Shown piece by piece: positions 52,566-62,848 of a DNA stretch of 64,000 nt; positions within the stretch are counted from its first letter, which is position 1; each line of letters opens with the position of its first letter. A program made the position numbers and the translations under genes. Origin of the DNA: Rhodotorula mucilaginosa (taxonomy: Eukaryota > Basidiomycota > Microbotryomycetes > Sporidiobolales > Sporidiobolaceae); contig CP137865.1 in the NCBI GenBank assembly GCA_034406715.1, positions 372,001 to 436,000 on the forward strand. The letters are read 5' to 3'. The notes under the pieces were generated by a model, which worked only from the letters and a program-made list of their open reading frames with translations, was not told the origin of the DNA and searched no databases.

Positions 52566-53001
52566 ATGCGAGACTCGCTCTGGCTCATCTCCGCAGACAG
52601 CGACGATATGGCCACGCAAGCACGACTCGGTATCGCAGACATCCTCCACAGGTGAACCCGCACGCCCCCGAACAAGTAGACTGATCCCCGACTGACCCCG
52701 CGTCTCGCTTTCCCACTCAGGGTCACCGTCTCGGGACTCGCAGCGCTCAGTGTCTATGGCATGTACGGCATGTGGGCCACCCACCAAGCTACCATGAAAG
52801 CCAGCGACGAAGCCTGGAAGAAGCACCTCGCAGTCAGTAGTGATCCCCCGACTCTCTTTTCGCCACTCGCGACTCCGATCCGCACGCACTGCAGCTGACT
52901 CGCACACCCGCCCAATGCAGGAAGAGGCAGAGCGATCTCGCCTCGAGAGCGACCCGCTCCTCAAGGGCTTTGTCGACCCGCCCGCAGAACGCCCCTCTTA
53001 G
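52566..53001 (+). CDS. COX14: COX14-like cytochrome c oxidase assembly protein
   Basis: Small single-pass inner-membrane protein that couples Cox1 translation to cytochrome oxidase assembly. Exons 52566-52651, 52721-52832 and 52921-53001 give 92 residues. The family core ILHRVTVSGLAALSVYGMYGMW (about 24-45) matches the HRVTVxGLxxLxVYG pattern of Cox14, followed by a charged helix (ASDEAWKKHLAEEAERSR). The C-terminal tail is DPLLKGFVDPPAERPS. Small size and high divergence make a sequence search worthwhile, but motif, length and topology agree. It converges on the MSS1 gene. Confidence 0.82.
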
Positions 53002-53118
53002 CAAGCACTTGTTACCCTCCCTTGTATCTCTCTGTACTCCTTCCGATCCATCCCTTGCAAAACTCTCTTCGCAACTCTCCCCGATCCCCCCCAATTCCTG
53101 AGAAGGAAGTTGCAGCGC

Positions 53119-55349
53119 TTACTTGCCGATGCAGAACCCGGCAAAGATCTCGCCGAGCACCTCCTCGACGTCGACCGCGCCCGTGATCTGCCCGAGCGAC
53201 CGCACCGCATACCGCAGCTCTTCGCCCGCGTCGACGATATCCTCCGACGGCGTGTCTGTATTGGGAGTCACCAACATATGAGCCCAGTGAGGCAAGAGGG
53301 AGGGGGGGGGAGATAAATCTCAACGGACCGAGAAAGGCAGAGAGCGAAGCGAGACATTCCTTTGCAGGGCGTGTATAACAACAAGGTCAGCGCACAGGAA
53401 ATTGAGGATGACTTCCGTGCACGACACTCACTTCGAGATGCCGCCGGTGCCGTTCCTGCGTCACAATCGGCGTCTCGTCCAGATTGTCCGACAGCTCAAA
53501 TCTGTGTTTTCGCGTCAGACAGGTCCCTGTGCTAACGGGAACGAGAAGCGCGGGAGGGCGAGAGAGAGAGCGACGAGCTTACCGACGCTGCACTTGGTCT
53601 TTTAATCCCTGCGCGAGTTCCGTCAACCCTTCCCCTTCTTTGACACTCACAAGCCAGAACCTATCATCGTCACCGCCATCCCACTCTTTCCCTTGCGTTC
53701 TCAACGCATCTCTGAGCGCATCAAGGTGCGCGCGAGTCGGCTTGAACGAGTCGGTCTTGTTCAGCGGGATGAGCGTATCCCGGTCAATCAGCGAGAGCGT
53801 GAGTGGGTCGATCGGAGCCGGAGCCGGTGCCGGATTGGATGTGCCTCGTGCTGTCGTGTCAGGGAAGAGCGCCTCGAGCGAGAGGACGCAGAGTTTAATA
53901 TCGGCCGTCGCCGCTCTGTGCGGTGCCATCGACAAGAATAGGATCAGCCTCTGTATTCCAAGGGAGAAGGAGGAACGGCGAGAGAAAAAGAAACGCCCTT
54001 ACCGCTCCACGGCCCGTTCAATCCCAATCGTCTCGACTCGGTCTCTCGTCGTCGTGCGCAAACCGGCCGTGTCGGCGACGACGATCGGGTACCCGTGAAA
54101 ATCGAGCGAGAGCTCGAGGACGTCGCGCGTCGTGCCCGGGATCTCGGTCACGATGGCCGCTTCCCTGCGTGCTGTGAGTCGTCCGGAGTAGTCCTTTCTG
54201 TCAGCCTGAGGCTAGTGTAGAGGCAGGGCGGTGAGCAAAAACGCGCACCGAGCCAGTTGAGGAGGGAACTCTTGCCGGCGTTGGGAGGACCGACGATCGC
54301 GAGGTGGATCCCGGACCGGATGATCTCGCCTCTCCTCCCATCGTCGAGGTATTTCTGTATACGCGCACTCAAGGCGACGACCTTTTCTCGAGCTGTCCCC
54401 GTTCCCGGCACAAACGCGCGTCAGCAAAAAACTCTCCCATGTCGGGCGGCGAGCGGGTGCTTACCTTGTTCGTAGACGCCCTCGGAGATCCCTTCGTCTT
54501 CACCGAAATCGATCAAGGCTTCTATCAGTGCAGTCGCTTCTATGGCGGTAGCCCGCATTGCGTCGTACGCTTGTCGCATTTGTCCCTGCGGAAAATGTCG
54601 GTGGCCGGGTTAGATTCCCCTGAGCTCGAGAAAGAGGTAGAAAAAAAGGGCACCCACATTCGCTTGCCGGGCAGCGAGTTTTCGCTGTGCCTCTGTATCT
54701 GCTTCGACGAGGTCCCGAATCCCTTCCACCTCGGTCAGGTCCATCTTTCCCGCCTCGAACGCGAGTCGGGTAAATTCGCCCGGCTCGGCGATTCGGAACG
54801 AGGGCGACAAGGTCGGCAAGAGTTTGAGGAGGAGTTGCATCAGAGCGGGAGACCCGTGCAGGTGTAGTTCGAGGGTCGGTTGGGCCGTCAATGCAGAATG
54901 TCCTGCGCGGAATTCTCGCAAAGCACGAGTCAGCAAGACAACGTGGATTCTCGTGACGCAGACCCGCACTCACGTGGAAAATACACGACGACGCCCTCAT
55001 CGAGCACTTCGTCCGTTTCCGGGTGCACAATCTTGCGCAACACGGCTCGTCTCTCTGGCGGCTCTTCCACCTCGCGTTTGAAGCGTCTCCTCGTCCTCGG
55101 CGACGCCGTCATTCTCCGCCATACTTCGAGCGCATCGTCTCCCGAGATGCGCAAGATCGCGATGGCCGATTTGCCTTTGCCGGTTGCGGGTGCAAAGATG
55201 GTGGGCAGACGAGGAGCGATGAACGCATCGCTCGAAGAAGCGGAAGAGCGGTGAGCGAGTCGGCGGCCGGTTGGCAGTCGAAGGTTTGGTCGGAATAGCG
55301 TTTCAGCGCAGCAGCAACATTTCGACCAGGTCAGCGAGGACCGCAGCAT
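53119..55349 (-). CDS. MSS1: Mitochondrial tRNA modification GTPase (MnmE/MSS1)
   Basis: GTPase that, with Mto1/MnmG, makes the 5-taurinomethyl- or carboxymethylaminomethyl-type modification of wobble uridine in mitochondrial tRNAs. The N-terminus ([36 protein letters not shown]) resembles a mitochondrial presequence. The TrmE-N domain has [66 protein letters not shown]. The G domain has [14 protein letters not shown] (P-loop), a G3 region near 54060 and NKTDSF (G4). The C-terminus is [22 protein letters not shown], with the catalytic FCIGK motif complete. Several introns. Divergent from the cyclophilin gene; convergent with COX14, whose product also serves mitochondrial gene expression. Confidence 0.96.
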
Positions 55350-55545
55350 GCTGTAGAGAGCCAACCCGGCTTCATCAGTCGAACGGAGATCCCATCCAGT
55401 TTCAGCCTCTCTTGATCTCCGCTCTACACACCCAAAACTGCTGTTCGTAACTGCGCCTGCACGAATTCGCTCTAGAGCAACCCTCCAAGCTCCCGACCGA
55501 AGCAGTGGACGACCCTCTCCTCCGTGGCTCTCGTCGCTCTGTCCG

Positions 55546-56552
55546 ATGGCTTCGACATCGTGCTACATCGACTTTGCGGCGGGAAAACAGGACGCTCACG
55601 ACGATGCAGTCCGGCGCTACGAATCGCTCGTCTCTTGGCTCGAAACGAACGGACCAAAGTATGGCCTGGCGAGCCGGCTCGAAGACCTCGACGAAGCTGC
55701 TCAGGAGACTTTGACCGCTGTCTACAGCGGTGACGCGCAGGTGCGATCTGGATATGATTCATATTCTTGCCGTAATCTTGCTAAAGTTATAGCCGTGCAG
55801 ACCGAGCTGTCGGCGAGCGACCTGCGACCACCGCCATCGCTCCTCCTTCCTCGCCTCCGATTCACCGTGTCCTCCTCTCCCGGCCTCAAAAAGACGACGT
55901 CCAATTTTCTCGCCCTCCTCACCGACGAGAAGAAGCTCGTCTCCAAGCGCGCGCCCAATCCCCCGCTCCGATACGCGGGCACGCCGGTCTTTCGAATCGA
56001 GAAGGGGTTCGTCGCACAAACGGGAGATGTCACTCGGAGAGACGGTTCGGGAGGAGAATCTATATGTACGCAGTCTTGATGGTGATTACTCGGCTCCGAG
56101 TCGCTGACCCTTCCCCTCGCGCACAGATGGAGGTGCCTTCAACGACGAGAAGGAAGGCCTGAAGGTTGCGTTTCAAAAGGGCACGCTCGCGATGGCAAAT
56201 TCGGGCAAGAACTGTAGGCACTTCCATTATTTTACCTCAAAGTGCTAGCCGCCGCTGATCTAGGCTACTCCGACAGCAAATACTTCACAAGTACGTGACA
56301 TCCCTGTTTCCATACACCGGCAACTTTTGATCGACTGCTGATTCTGCTCCCACAAACGCGCAGTTCTTTGTCACCCTGACAGATGATCCAGCCAAGCTCA
56401 AGAAGCTGACAGGCAAGTATGTGGCATTCGGGCAAGTCGACATCGCCGACTCGAGCAGTGCGTCTTGTCTCGAGCGGCTCGACGCGCTTGCAGACGGTCA
56501 GGGCGGGACAACATTGCCCGTCCGGATAGAGAGTTGCGGCACATTAGCGTGA
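55546..56552 (+). CDS. Cyclophilin-type peptidyl-prolyl cis-trans isomerase with GST-C-like N-terminus
   Basis: Exons 55546-55740, 55801-56065, 56127-56213, 56277-56290 and 56364-56552 give 249 residues. The isomerase core is clear: FRIEKGFVAQTGDVTRRDGSGGESIYGGAFNDEKEGLKVAFQ (split by an intron), TLAMANSGKNSNTSQFFVTLTDDPAKLKKLTGKYVAFGQV. Active-site positions are partly altered: F-x-A-Q-T-G-D and SQFFVTL are present. The N-terminal 60 residues (CYIDFAAGKQDAHDDAVRRYESLVSWLETNGPKYGL) form a helical, non-cyclophilin extension. Exon 4 is a 14-nt microexon encoding most of S-N-T-S-Q, part of the catalytic surface. No signal peptide. Confidence 0.93.
56277..56290 (+). other. 14-nt microexon of the cyclophilin gene
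   Basis: Flanked by CGACAG and GTACGTG. With the last base of the previous exon it encodes Ser-Asn-Thr-Ser-Gln, the invariant segment before FFVTL. The 14-nt length means skipping would shift the frame. Confidence 0.82.
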
Positions 56553-56929
56553 TGCAACTAAGCGTGTCCGAAACCGGTGTTTACATGCCTACCTGAAGAG
56601 AGAACAAAGTAGGACAGCGCGAGATAGCCGCAAACCCAAGATTTGTGTATGCAAATTGTTTCGCAAATAAAAACAAGCATGTGTGCTTTGTATCTTAGTC
56701 GAACGGGCTTGCGGCACGTGCAGCACTAACTACATACATACGCGTATTGCGTACACGGACAATTCGTATCAAAAGGTCCGGATAGTGCGGGGTATGGTGA
56801 TGATGCATGCGAGCCGCTCCACTTCCAGGAGGGACTTCATCGCACTGGCCATCCCGTCGGTGCTACACACTCGTCTCTTCGGCGCTTGTTACTTATCCAG
56901 TCCGGCTCAGAACCCGAGGAACTACGACC
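56553..56929. promoter_or_regulatory. Intergenic region upstream of the polysaccharide deacetylase gene
   Basis: A 377 bp tandem gap that is more AT-rich than its surroundings. AATAAA at 56665-56670 is a likely polyadenylation signal for the cyclophilin gene. No operator recognised. Confidence 0.5.
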
Positions 56930-58396
56930 ATGCCCAAACGAGCTCTCGTCACCCTCGGCATCGACCTCGACTGCGTCGCGGGCTGGCTCGGTGCGTTCCT
57001 TCAGTGACGTTCGGACACAGATTCTGCCGCTAATTAGACTCCTTCGACAGGCTCCTATGGCGGAGAGAATTCGCCAAACGACATCTCACGCGGCGTCTTT
57101 GCTGCCGAAGTCGGAATCCCGCGCATGCTGAAAATGCTCGACAAATACAAGATCAAGGCGTCATTCTTCGTGCCCGGCCACACGCTCGACTCGTTCCCGG
57201 AGGAGTGTGCTCTGATCCGCGCTGCGGGCCACGAGTTTGGCTTACACGGTATGTATTGCTCCCTCCAAAGTGAGACGAAACCTGGACTGAATCACGTCCT
57301 TTCAGGCTACTCTCACGAAAACCCGATTGCCATGACTCTTCAGCAGCAGCGCGACGTCCTCGACTACACTTTTAAGCAGCTCACCGATTTCTGCGGCAAG
57401 CCGCCAATCGGGTGAGTGCTGTCGGCGTTTTTTTTTTTTTTTTTTTTTTGCTTTTTTCCCCTCTCTCTCTCCCTTTCGCTGATGACTTCTCCTGCAGATG
57501 CACAGCGCCCTGGTGGGAAAACTCCAAGGTACGTTATTGGTTGAGTACGTCCCAGAAGAGCAATGACTGACCCATGGCTTCAGGAGGGCGTCGAGCTCTT
57601 GCTTGAGAAGGGCATCCAGTACGACCACTCATCCCAGGCTCACGACTGTATGCCTTTCTACACCCGAGACGAGGACACCTGGACCAAGATTGATCTCGAG
57701 AGAACCAAGCCGGCGAAGGAATGGATGAAACCGCTCGTCAAAGGCAAAGTGACGCCACTCGTGACGATCCCGGCCAAGTGAGCCCCTTTTTCGCGTCTTC
57801 TAGCGCTCCCCAAGCTTACTCTGAAGCTCTACAGCTGGTATCTTGATGACGTACCACCCCACATGTTCATTAAGGAAGAGACGGCCTCGCTTTACCTCCT
57901 TGGTAGACAGAAGACTGACTCGTCTCTTCTGCGCGTTTCCGGGATCCTGCTCCCCGCCTCGCTCCCTTCTTTCCCCCTCGGCCCAACAGGCTTCCCATGC
58001 TTCTCATGGCTATGTGGATGCCGACGTGACGCTCAAGCTCTGGAAGGCGCACTTCGGTAAGCGTCCTCCATTCCCGGTCCAACTGCACGCGGGAGCTGAA
58101 GGTGCACCTGCTAATCCTCCCTCCTCCACAGACTACTTCTACCGCGAAGAAGAGTGGTTCGTATTCCCTCTGACGCTTCATCCGGACACCGCCGGGCGAC
58201 CGCACGTGCTCTTGACGGTCGAGAAGCTCATCGAGTACATCAAGACTTTCGAGGGCGTCGAGTTCTGCACCATGGCCGTAAGCGCGCATCTTCTGCGGTA
58301 CTTACCTGTTGAAGAATGGTAACTTGAGACTGTCTACAGGACGTGAACAAGGAGTTCCGGGAGCGGAACCCGTTCCCCGGCGACAAGAAGGAGTAG
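56930..58396 (+). CDS. Polysaccharide deacetylase family protein (HpPgdA/PuuE-like, cytosolic)
   Basis: NodB-fold metal-dependent hydrolase; relatives act on N-acetyl or amide substrates. Exons are placed with confidence up to 57777 (56930-56990, 57051-57248, 57306-57411, 57498-57528, 57584-57777). Motifs: [35 protein letters not shown] (metal-binding Asp), ASFFVPGHTLDSFP, HEFGLHGYSHENP (the His-x3-His motif), CTAPWWENSKEG, YDHSSQAHDCMPFY, NWYLDDVPPHMF, SHGYVDADV, FPLTLHPDTAGRPHVL. There is no signal peptide or GPI signal, so it is unlikely to act on cell-wall chitin. After FIK (57874) the family alignment requires a jump to ASHASHGYV (57990), but no canonical GT donor lies there. Exact substrate unknown. 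Confidence 0.88.
57428..57449 (+). repeat. T22 homopolymer inside an intron
   Basis: Twenty-two consecutive T between the donor (57412) and the acceptor (57497) of intron 3 of the deacetylase gene. It acts as an extreme polypyrimidine tract; its length is also prone to sequencing error. Confidence 0.9.
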
Positions 58397-59045
58397 TGAG
58401 CCCCGTGAAGGCGAGATTCGAGTTCGAGTTATTTCCCTGTGCATACGAATGAAAATTTGACTTCATCACAACTATCCTGGGATCCTGCCACTGCGCAAAC
58501 GACTGCAGAGAGCACGTCCGCCGGCGGAATTTTCGAAGATGAGCGTTGCGGATTTCGAGCGGCCAATAATCACTTTCCTCGAGGACAGGGCGGGGTACGC
58601 AGGACTCTTGGGTTCTCCCCTCCCGACAACCTTTGACAAGGCGAATCTGCGTCTGGGAAAGGGAGCGGATGAATTCGTTGTCGGTTTTCCAGCTGAGACG
58701 TCCGTGCGCAACTCCATGCTTCCTTTCCGCCCGCAGGAGCTGAGGTCCAGTGAGGCGCAAAGGTGATACTCTTGTGCACAGTGTAAGCATAGCCACGTCA
58801 ATGTAAACTGCGCAAACCGCCCGCCGGACCGGTCAGTTTTTTACAAAACGGGCCGACGTAAGAAGGTCCGTCTGCGTTCGCCGGTTCCGCTCCGATGCTC
58901 TACATAAATGTGCGAGGGCCGCTCTTGGACTCACTCTCTATTTCGCTCGAGCCGCACCTCAACGTCAGAAGCCTGTACCGAGTCTGCAGCTGCAACGCTC
59001 AACCTCCCACTCAAGATCGACAACTTGAACCCCACAAACCGAACC
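58397..59045. promoter_or_regulatory. Intergenic region upstream of the second Gfo/Idh/MocA gene
   Basis: A 649 bp tandem gap. A TATA-like CTACATAAATG lies near 58899, about 145 bp before the start codon. No coding pattern on either strand. Confidence 0.5.
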
Positions 59046-60415
59046 ATGTCCTCCTCGTTCACTTGCCGCTGGGGTATCCTGAGTACCGGCTGGATCGCCA
59101 ACAAATTCGTACTCGATCTCCTTACCGATCCAAGCACGCGTGACGCGTCCGACGTCAAGCACCAGGTCGTCGCTGTCGGTTCGAGGTCGACGGATTCGGC
59201 GAAACGGTTCGTCGAGGAAACATGGAAAGAGGCCGGCGTCACCGCTGGACAAGACCAGGTCAAGCTCTATGGAACGTACGAAGAGCTTTACCGGGACGAG
59301 GTGAGCAAGGCCGGCTTCCTGGCTCCGGCCGCATGCACGAGTACTGACTTTTTTTGCCGCTGCTTCTCGTCGCTCCAAATCACCGCTCGCACATCTGCCG
59401 GACTCTACGCTCGGTAACTTGGAGAACAGTCGGTCGACTGTATCTACGTCGGAACGCCGCACTCGCATCACTACGCCAACGTCCACGCCGCGCTGTCGGC
59501 CGGCAAGAACGTCCTGTGCGAGAAATCGCTGGTCGTCAACAGCAAGCAGGCTCAGGTTCTTGTCGACCTCGCCCGTCAAAAGAACCTGTTCCTCATGGAA
59601 GCGACCTGGACGCGGTGCCTGCCGTTTGCGAGCAAGCTGCAGGCAGTTCTCGCCTCCGGCGCGATCGGCGAGGTGCGCGCCGTGCAGAGCGCGATGTGCT
59701 TCGATTGGACCGAAATCGTGCGCCAGAACCCGGACCATCGCCTGATAAACCCGAACCTCGCCGGCGGAGCTCTCCTCGACCTTTCGCCGTACTCGTACAC
59801 GATCCTCGCACTCTCGATCCTGCCGCGCAGCAAGGCTTCGCCGGAACCGCTTCCGATGCCAAAAGTCGTTTCCAGCGCGATCAAGACGCCGTTGGGCGTC
59901 GATGCGTCCTCGACGACGACCATCAACTTTGAGCAGCCCGACGGCCGCATTGTGCCGGGCACTATGTCTTCTGCGATTGATCGCGTTACGCCGCCCGAGC
60001 GGTGCGCGCTCATTCAGGGCTCGCTCGGCTACATCACCATCCGCACTCCGGCCAATGTCCCCCAGAGCTTCACCGTCGAGCGCTACGGTGCCGGACACCC
60101 GATGTGGATGTCCGACATGGAACACAAGAGCACGACCTACGATTTCGTCATGTCGAAGGGGACTTGGGGTTTCGCGTACGAAGCGGACGAGGTCGCGCGT
60201 TGCTTACGAGACGGCAAGAAGGAGAGCGACATCATCCCACTTCGGGAGACAATCTTGCAGATGCAGGTGCGGCGATCTCGTGCTATTTCCTCCTTTCGGA
60301 CTCTCCGAGCTGATGCTTGCATTTTTTGCGGTCGTGGCGACAGATCTTCGATGAGATCCGTCGACAGAACGATCTCGCCTACCCCGAAGCTCTCGAGACC
60401 GTCGATCTCAAGTAG
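59046..60415 (+). CDS. Gfo/Idh/MocA family oxidoreductase (dihydrodiol / D-xylose dehydrogenase-like)
   Basis: NADP-dependent dehydrogenase. Exons 59046-59300, 59430-60266 and 60344-60415 give 387 residues. The N-terminal Rossmann motif is RWGILSTGWIANKF, followed by HQVVAVGSRSTDSAKRF. Then come VDCIYVGTPHSHHYANVHAALSAGKNVLCEK (EK of the EKP motif, here EKS), LFLMEATWTRCLPF, GEVRAVQSAMCFDW and GGALLDLSPYSYTILALS. The last covers the catalytic region, with Tyr in the DxxxY motif characteristic of the dimeric dihydrodiol/D-xylose dehydrogenase group. No signal peptide. It converges on the X-family polymerase gene (79 bp). Confidence 0.92.
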
Positions 60416-60494
60416 TAAAGTGGGTAGAAGACAGGAAAATTCGATTCCAGAACAGTCACGACGGATTCTGTTTGCGCAAGTTCCGATGACTCCG

Positions 60495-62402
60495 TCACAG
60501 CTTTGCAACAAAGTCGCGGACTTTGGGATTTGTGACTAGAAGCCGCGAGTCAGTTTGAAGTCTCACGCATGTACGTAGTCGCAGGCACCGGCCCCTTACC
60601 CTTGCGCAGGTACTTTGGTCCCCAAGTGCGGAAGTTTCGCTCCGTCGGCGAGAGCTGTCGCGTTCAGTCAATATGACATGGACGAGAACGTGAGACGGTA
60701 TGTGAGGACACACGTAGGGCAGCTCGAGAAGCTCGAAAATTTCGCGTTCCGACGTCACGACTTTGAAGGTGTTTGGGCGGAAACCGTTTGAATTCTGGTC
60801 GGCGGCGTTGTATTTCTGTTGACCGGTGGTAATTCAGTGTGAAGTCAAACAACGTAGCGTGCGCCGGTCGACTCACATCGCCCATGCCATACTCGTTGAG
60901 ACACCAGCCTTTTTGCTTCGCGGTGAACCGCAGCAGCTTCATCAGAAGCGAGTCTCCGGTCGAGCCGAGCAGCATGTGCGGGTAGGAAAAATACGGCGCC
61001 AAGCGGACATCAATGCGACCATAGTGCGGATTGCGGGGAAGGCGAACGAGTCCCTGACGCGGAGTGGAGAAAGTCAAACGCCCGTTCCGCCGTGCGCTGC
61101 GTGAGAAAAGGGTTACTCACGGCATACTTCTTGACCCCACGAGCCAGCTCGTTCTCCTTCTCGACGAGTCCGCGCTCTTCGAGCTTCTGCACAACCGATT
61201 CGAGCAGCTCTTTGCCGAGAGCGTCATGCTCTTTGCTGCCGTCGAACGATTTGTGCCAGATGGCCAAGTCGACATCGCTGGAAAAGGGCACGCCGCGCCG
61301 GTAGCTGCCGAGAATTTCGCATTCGAAGTCGAAGTTGGCTGCATAGACAGCCTCTTGCAGCGCCTCTTTCAAGGCGTCCATCTCTTCGCGCGGGATGAGC
61401 CGATTGATATCCTGCCCGCCGCACGAGCTTTCCTCAGTAAATGCAGTGGCGACTTGAGGCCAACTTGACTCGTACCTGTCGGTGCTTCAAGCCAACTTTG
61501 TGAGCATGCGCAAGTTTGGGCTTCTGGTCCTCGGGCCACTCGAGCAGGTCGTCAAAGGTCCGACAGCCGGCGTACGCAAAGTCGAGCGCTCGGGCCGGTC
61601 CGATGCTGCGTGGATGTTTCTTCAGCAGTTGAATTTGTAACGAAGACGACGGAAAGAAACAAATTCACTTGTATATCTGGAGAAAGCGAAGAGCCGCTTT
61701 GTCTGTCTCGCTCAGCTCTTGAAGCCTGGTAATCGAACCAGACAGAAGACGGTCCGAGATCGCCAGCCAGGCGAGGCCGTACAGGGGCGGAAGAGCCTTC
61801 TGTAGCTCGCCGAATGTACATTTGCCATCTCGCGCCTGCGATTGATAGAAAAGGGGATACAGCGCTCCTGCATGCGAGCAACCCCGTCAGCACTGCGGCC
61901 TGCTCACGGTGTCGGAGCAACGTACTCGTGGCGTCTTTGTATCCGGAGCCGGCTATGCGAGAAAGAATAGTCAGCACTTGATGAAAGAGGACGGCTGAAG
62001 GGGCTGTGACCTACATTTGGGCGACACCTTGTTGAGAACGTCGAGCAATTCGAGGTCTCGGAGGTCGTCCATGATTTGCTTCAAGTCAATCTCCCGCTCG
62101 GCGGGGATGCGGTGAGCCAGCAGTTGGACACGCCGGTCGTGCACAGGACCCTTGACAATCTTGGTCGGTAGAGGAAGGGCGCGCCGGGTCGACTGGCTCA
62201 GTCCGCGCTGCGCGCTGAGCGCTTGCAAGGTGAGGGGCCTGCGGTGCGTTGGCGTCAGTTTCCGAAGGGTGACATGATCGACTTGCCAAACGCACAAAAA
62301 GGCCGGCGAACCGACTCGCAAGCCGCGAGATCCCAACATTGTGGGCGCGAGAGAGTACGGACGCAGCAGGCGGAATCGGAGAGTGAGCAGCGGGGAGGTC
62401 AT
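60495..62402 (-). CDS. X-family DNA polymerase (pol beta/lambda-like), possibly mitochondrial
   Basis: Gap-filling repair polymerase. The start MTSPLLTLRFRLLRPYSLAP (62402; CCACCATG context) is basic and free of acids, like a mitochondrial presequence. Order: an 8-kDa-like helical domain (AEREIDLKQIMDDLRDLELLDVLNKVSP, SGSGYKDATR, ALRFLQIYKSIGPARALDFAYAGCRTFDDLLEW, an HhH motif), the palm with CEILGSYRRGVPFSSDVDLAIWH (two catalytic Asp) and RIDVRLAP (third Asp), then LLRFTAKQKGWCLNEYGMGD, EREIFELLELPYLSPTERN and the end VTNPKVRDFVAKL. About seven introns, including a 27-nt exon (GSGYKDAT region). No BRCT domain is visible, so it is pol-beta-like in architecture. Confidence 0.88.
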
Positions 62403-62848
62403 GGTGGCGTCGCTGTATCAAGGTGTTCGTCAGTATCTGCAGCTGGGAGCGTATTTCGGCTTGCGACCTACAGATACGGGCTGCGTATGCAATGGCAGAA
62501 GCAAAGGAGTCGCAGCGGCGCCAAGATCGGAGGAATGGAAACGGGGGACAAGGCTGAATGGAGCAGCGGGGCGTGCACCGTCCGTCGGGGCCTGAGCGCC
62601 CTGGGTCGACGCTAATGGGCGCGTCCCTTGTCCGTCTGGAGCTGCAACATAGTGTTTAGCCTGTCGCGTTGGGTTTGATGTCGAGGGAAGCGCGACACGT
62701 CAAAAGCTTGAGAAGGCCATCGCGGCGGAGAGACGAAGCGTTGAATGCAGGACGGATGCATCTATGAACAAACGAGAGCCGTATAGACAGGAAGAAAATG
62801 GGGATCTAGCAGGGTACCTCCAGATTGACGCGGTAGAGGTGTAGGGAA
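62403..62848. promoter_or_regulatory. Intergenic region between the alpha/beta hydrolase and the polymerase gene
   Basis: A 446 bp tandem gap: 3' UTR of the hydrolase and promoter of the polymerase. No feature identified. Confidence 0.4.

Noticed and set aside
57428-57449. T22 tract considered as an RNA polymerase III terminator or retroposed poly-A tail
   Set aside because: It lies inside an intron of a host gene, next to a pyrimidine-rich acceptor, without target-site duplications or a nearby tRNA- or SINE-like sequence.
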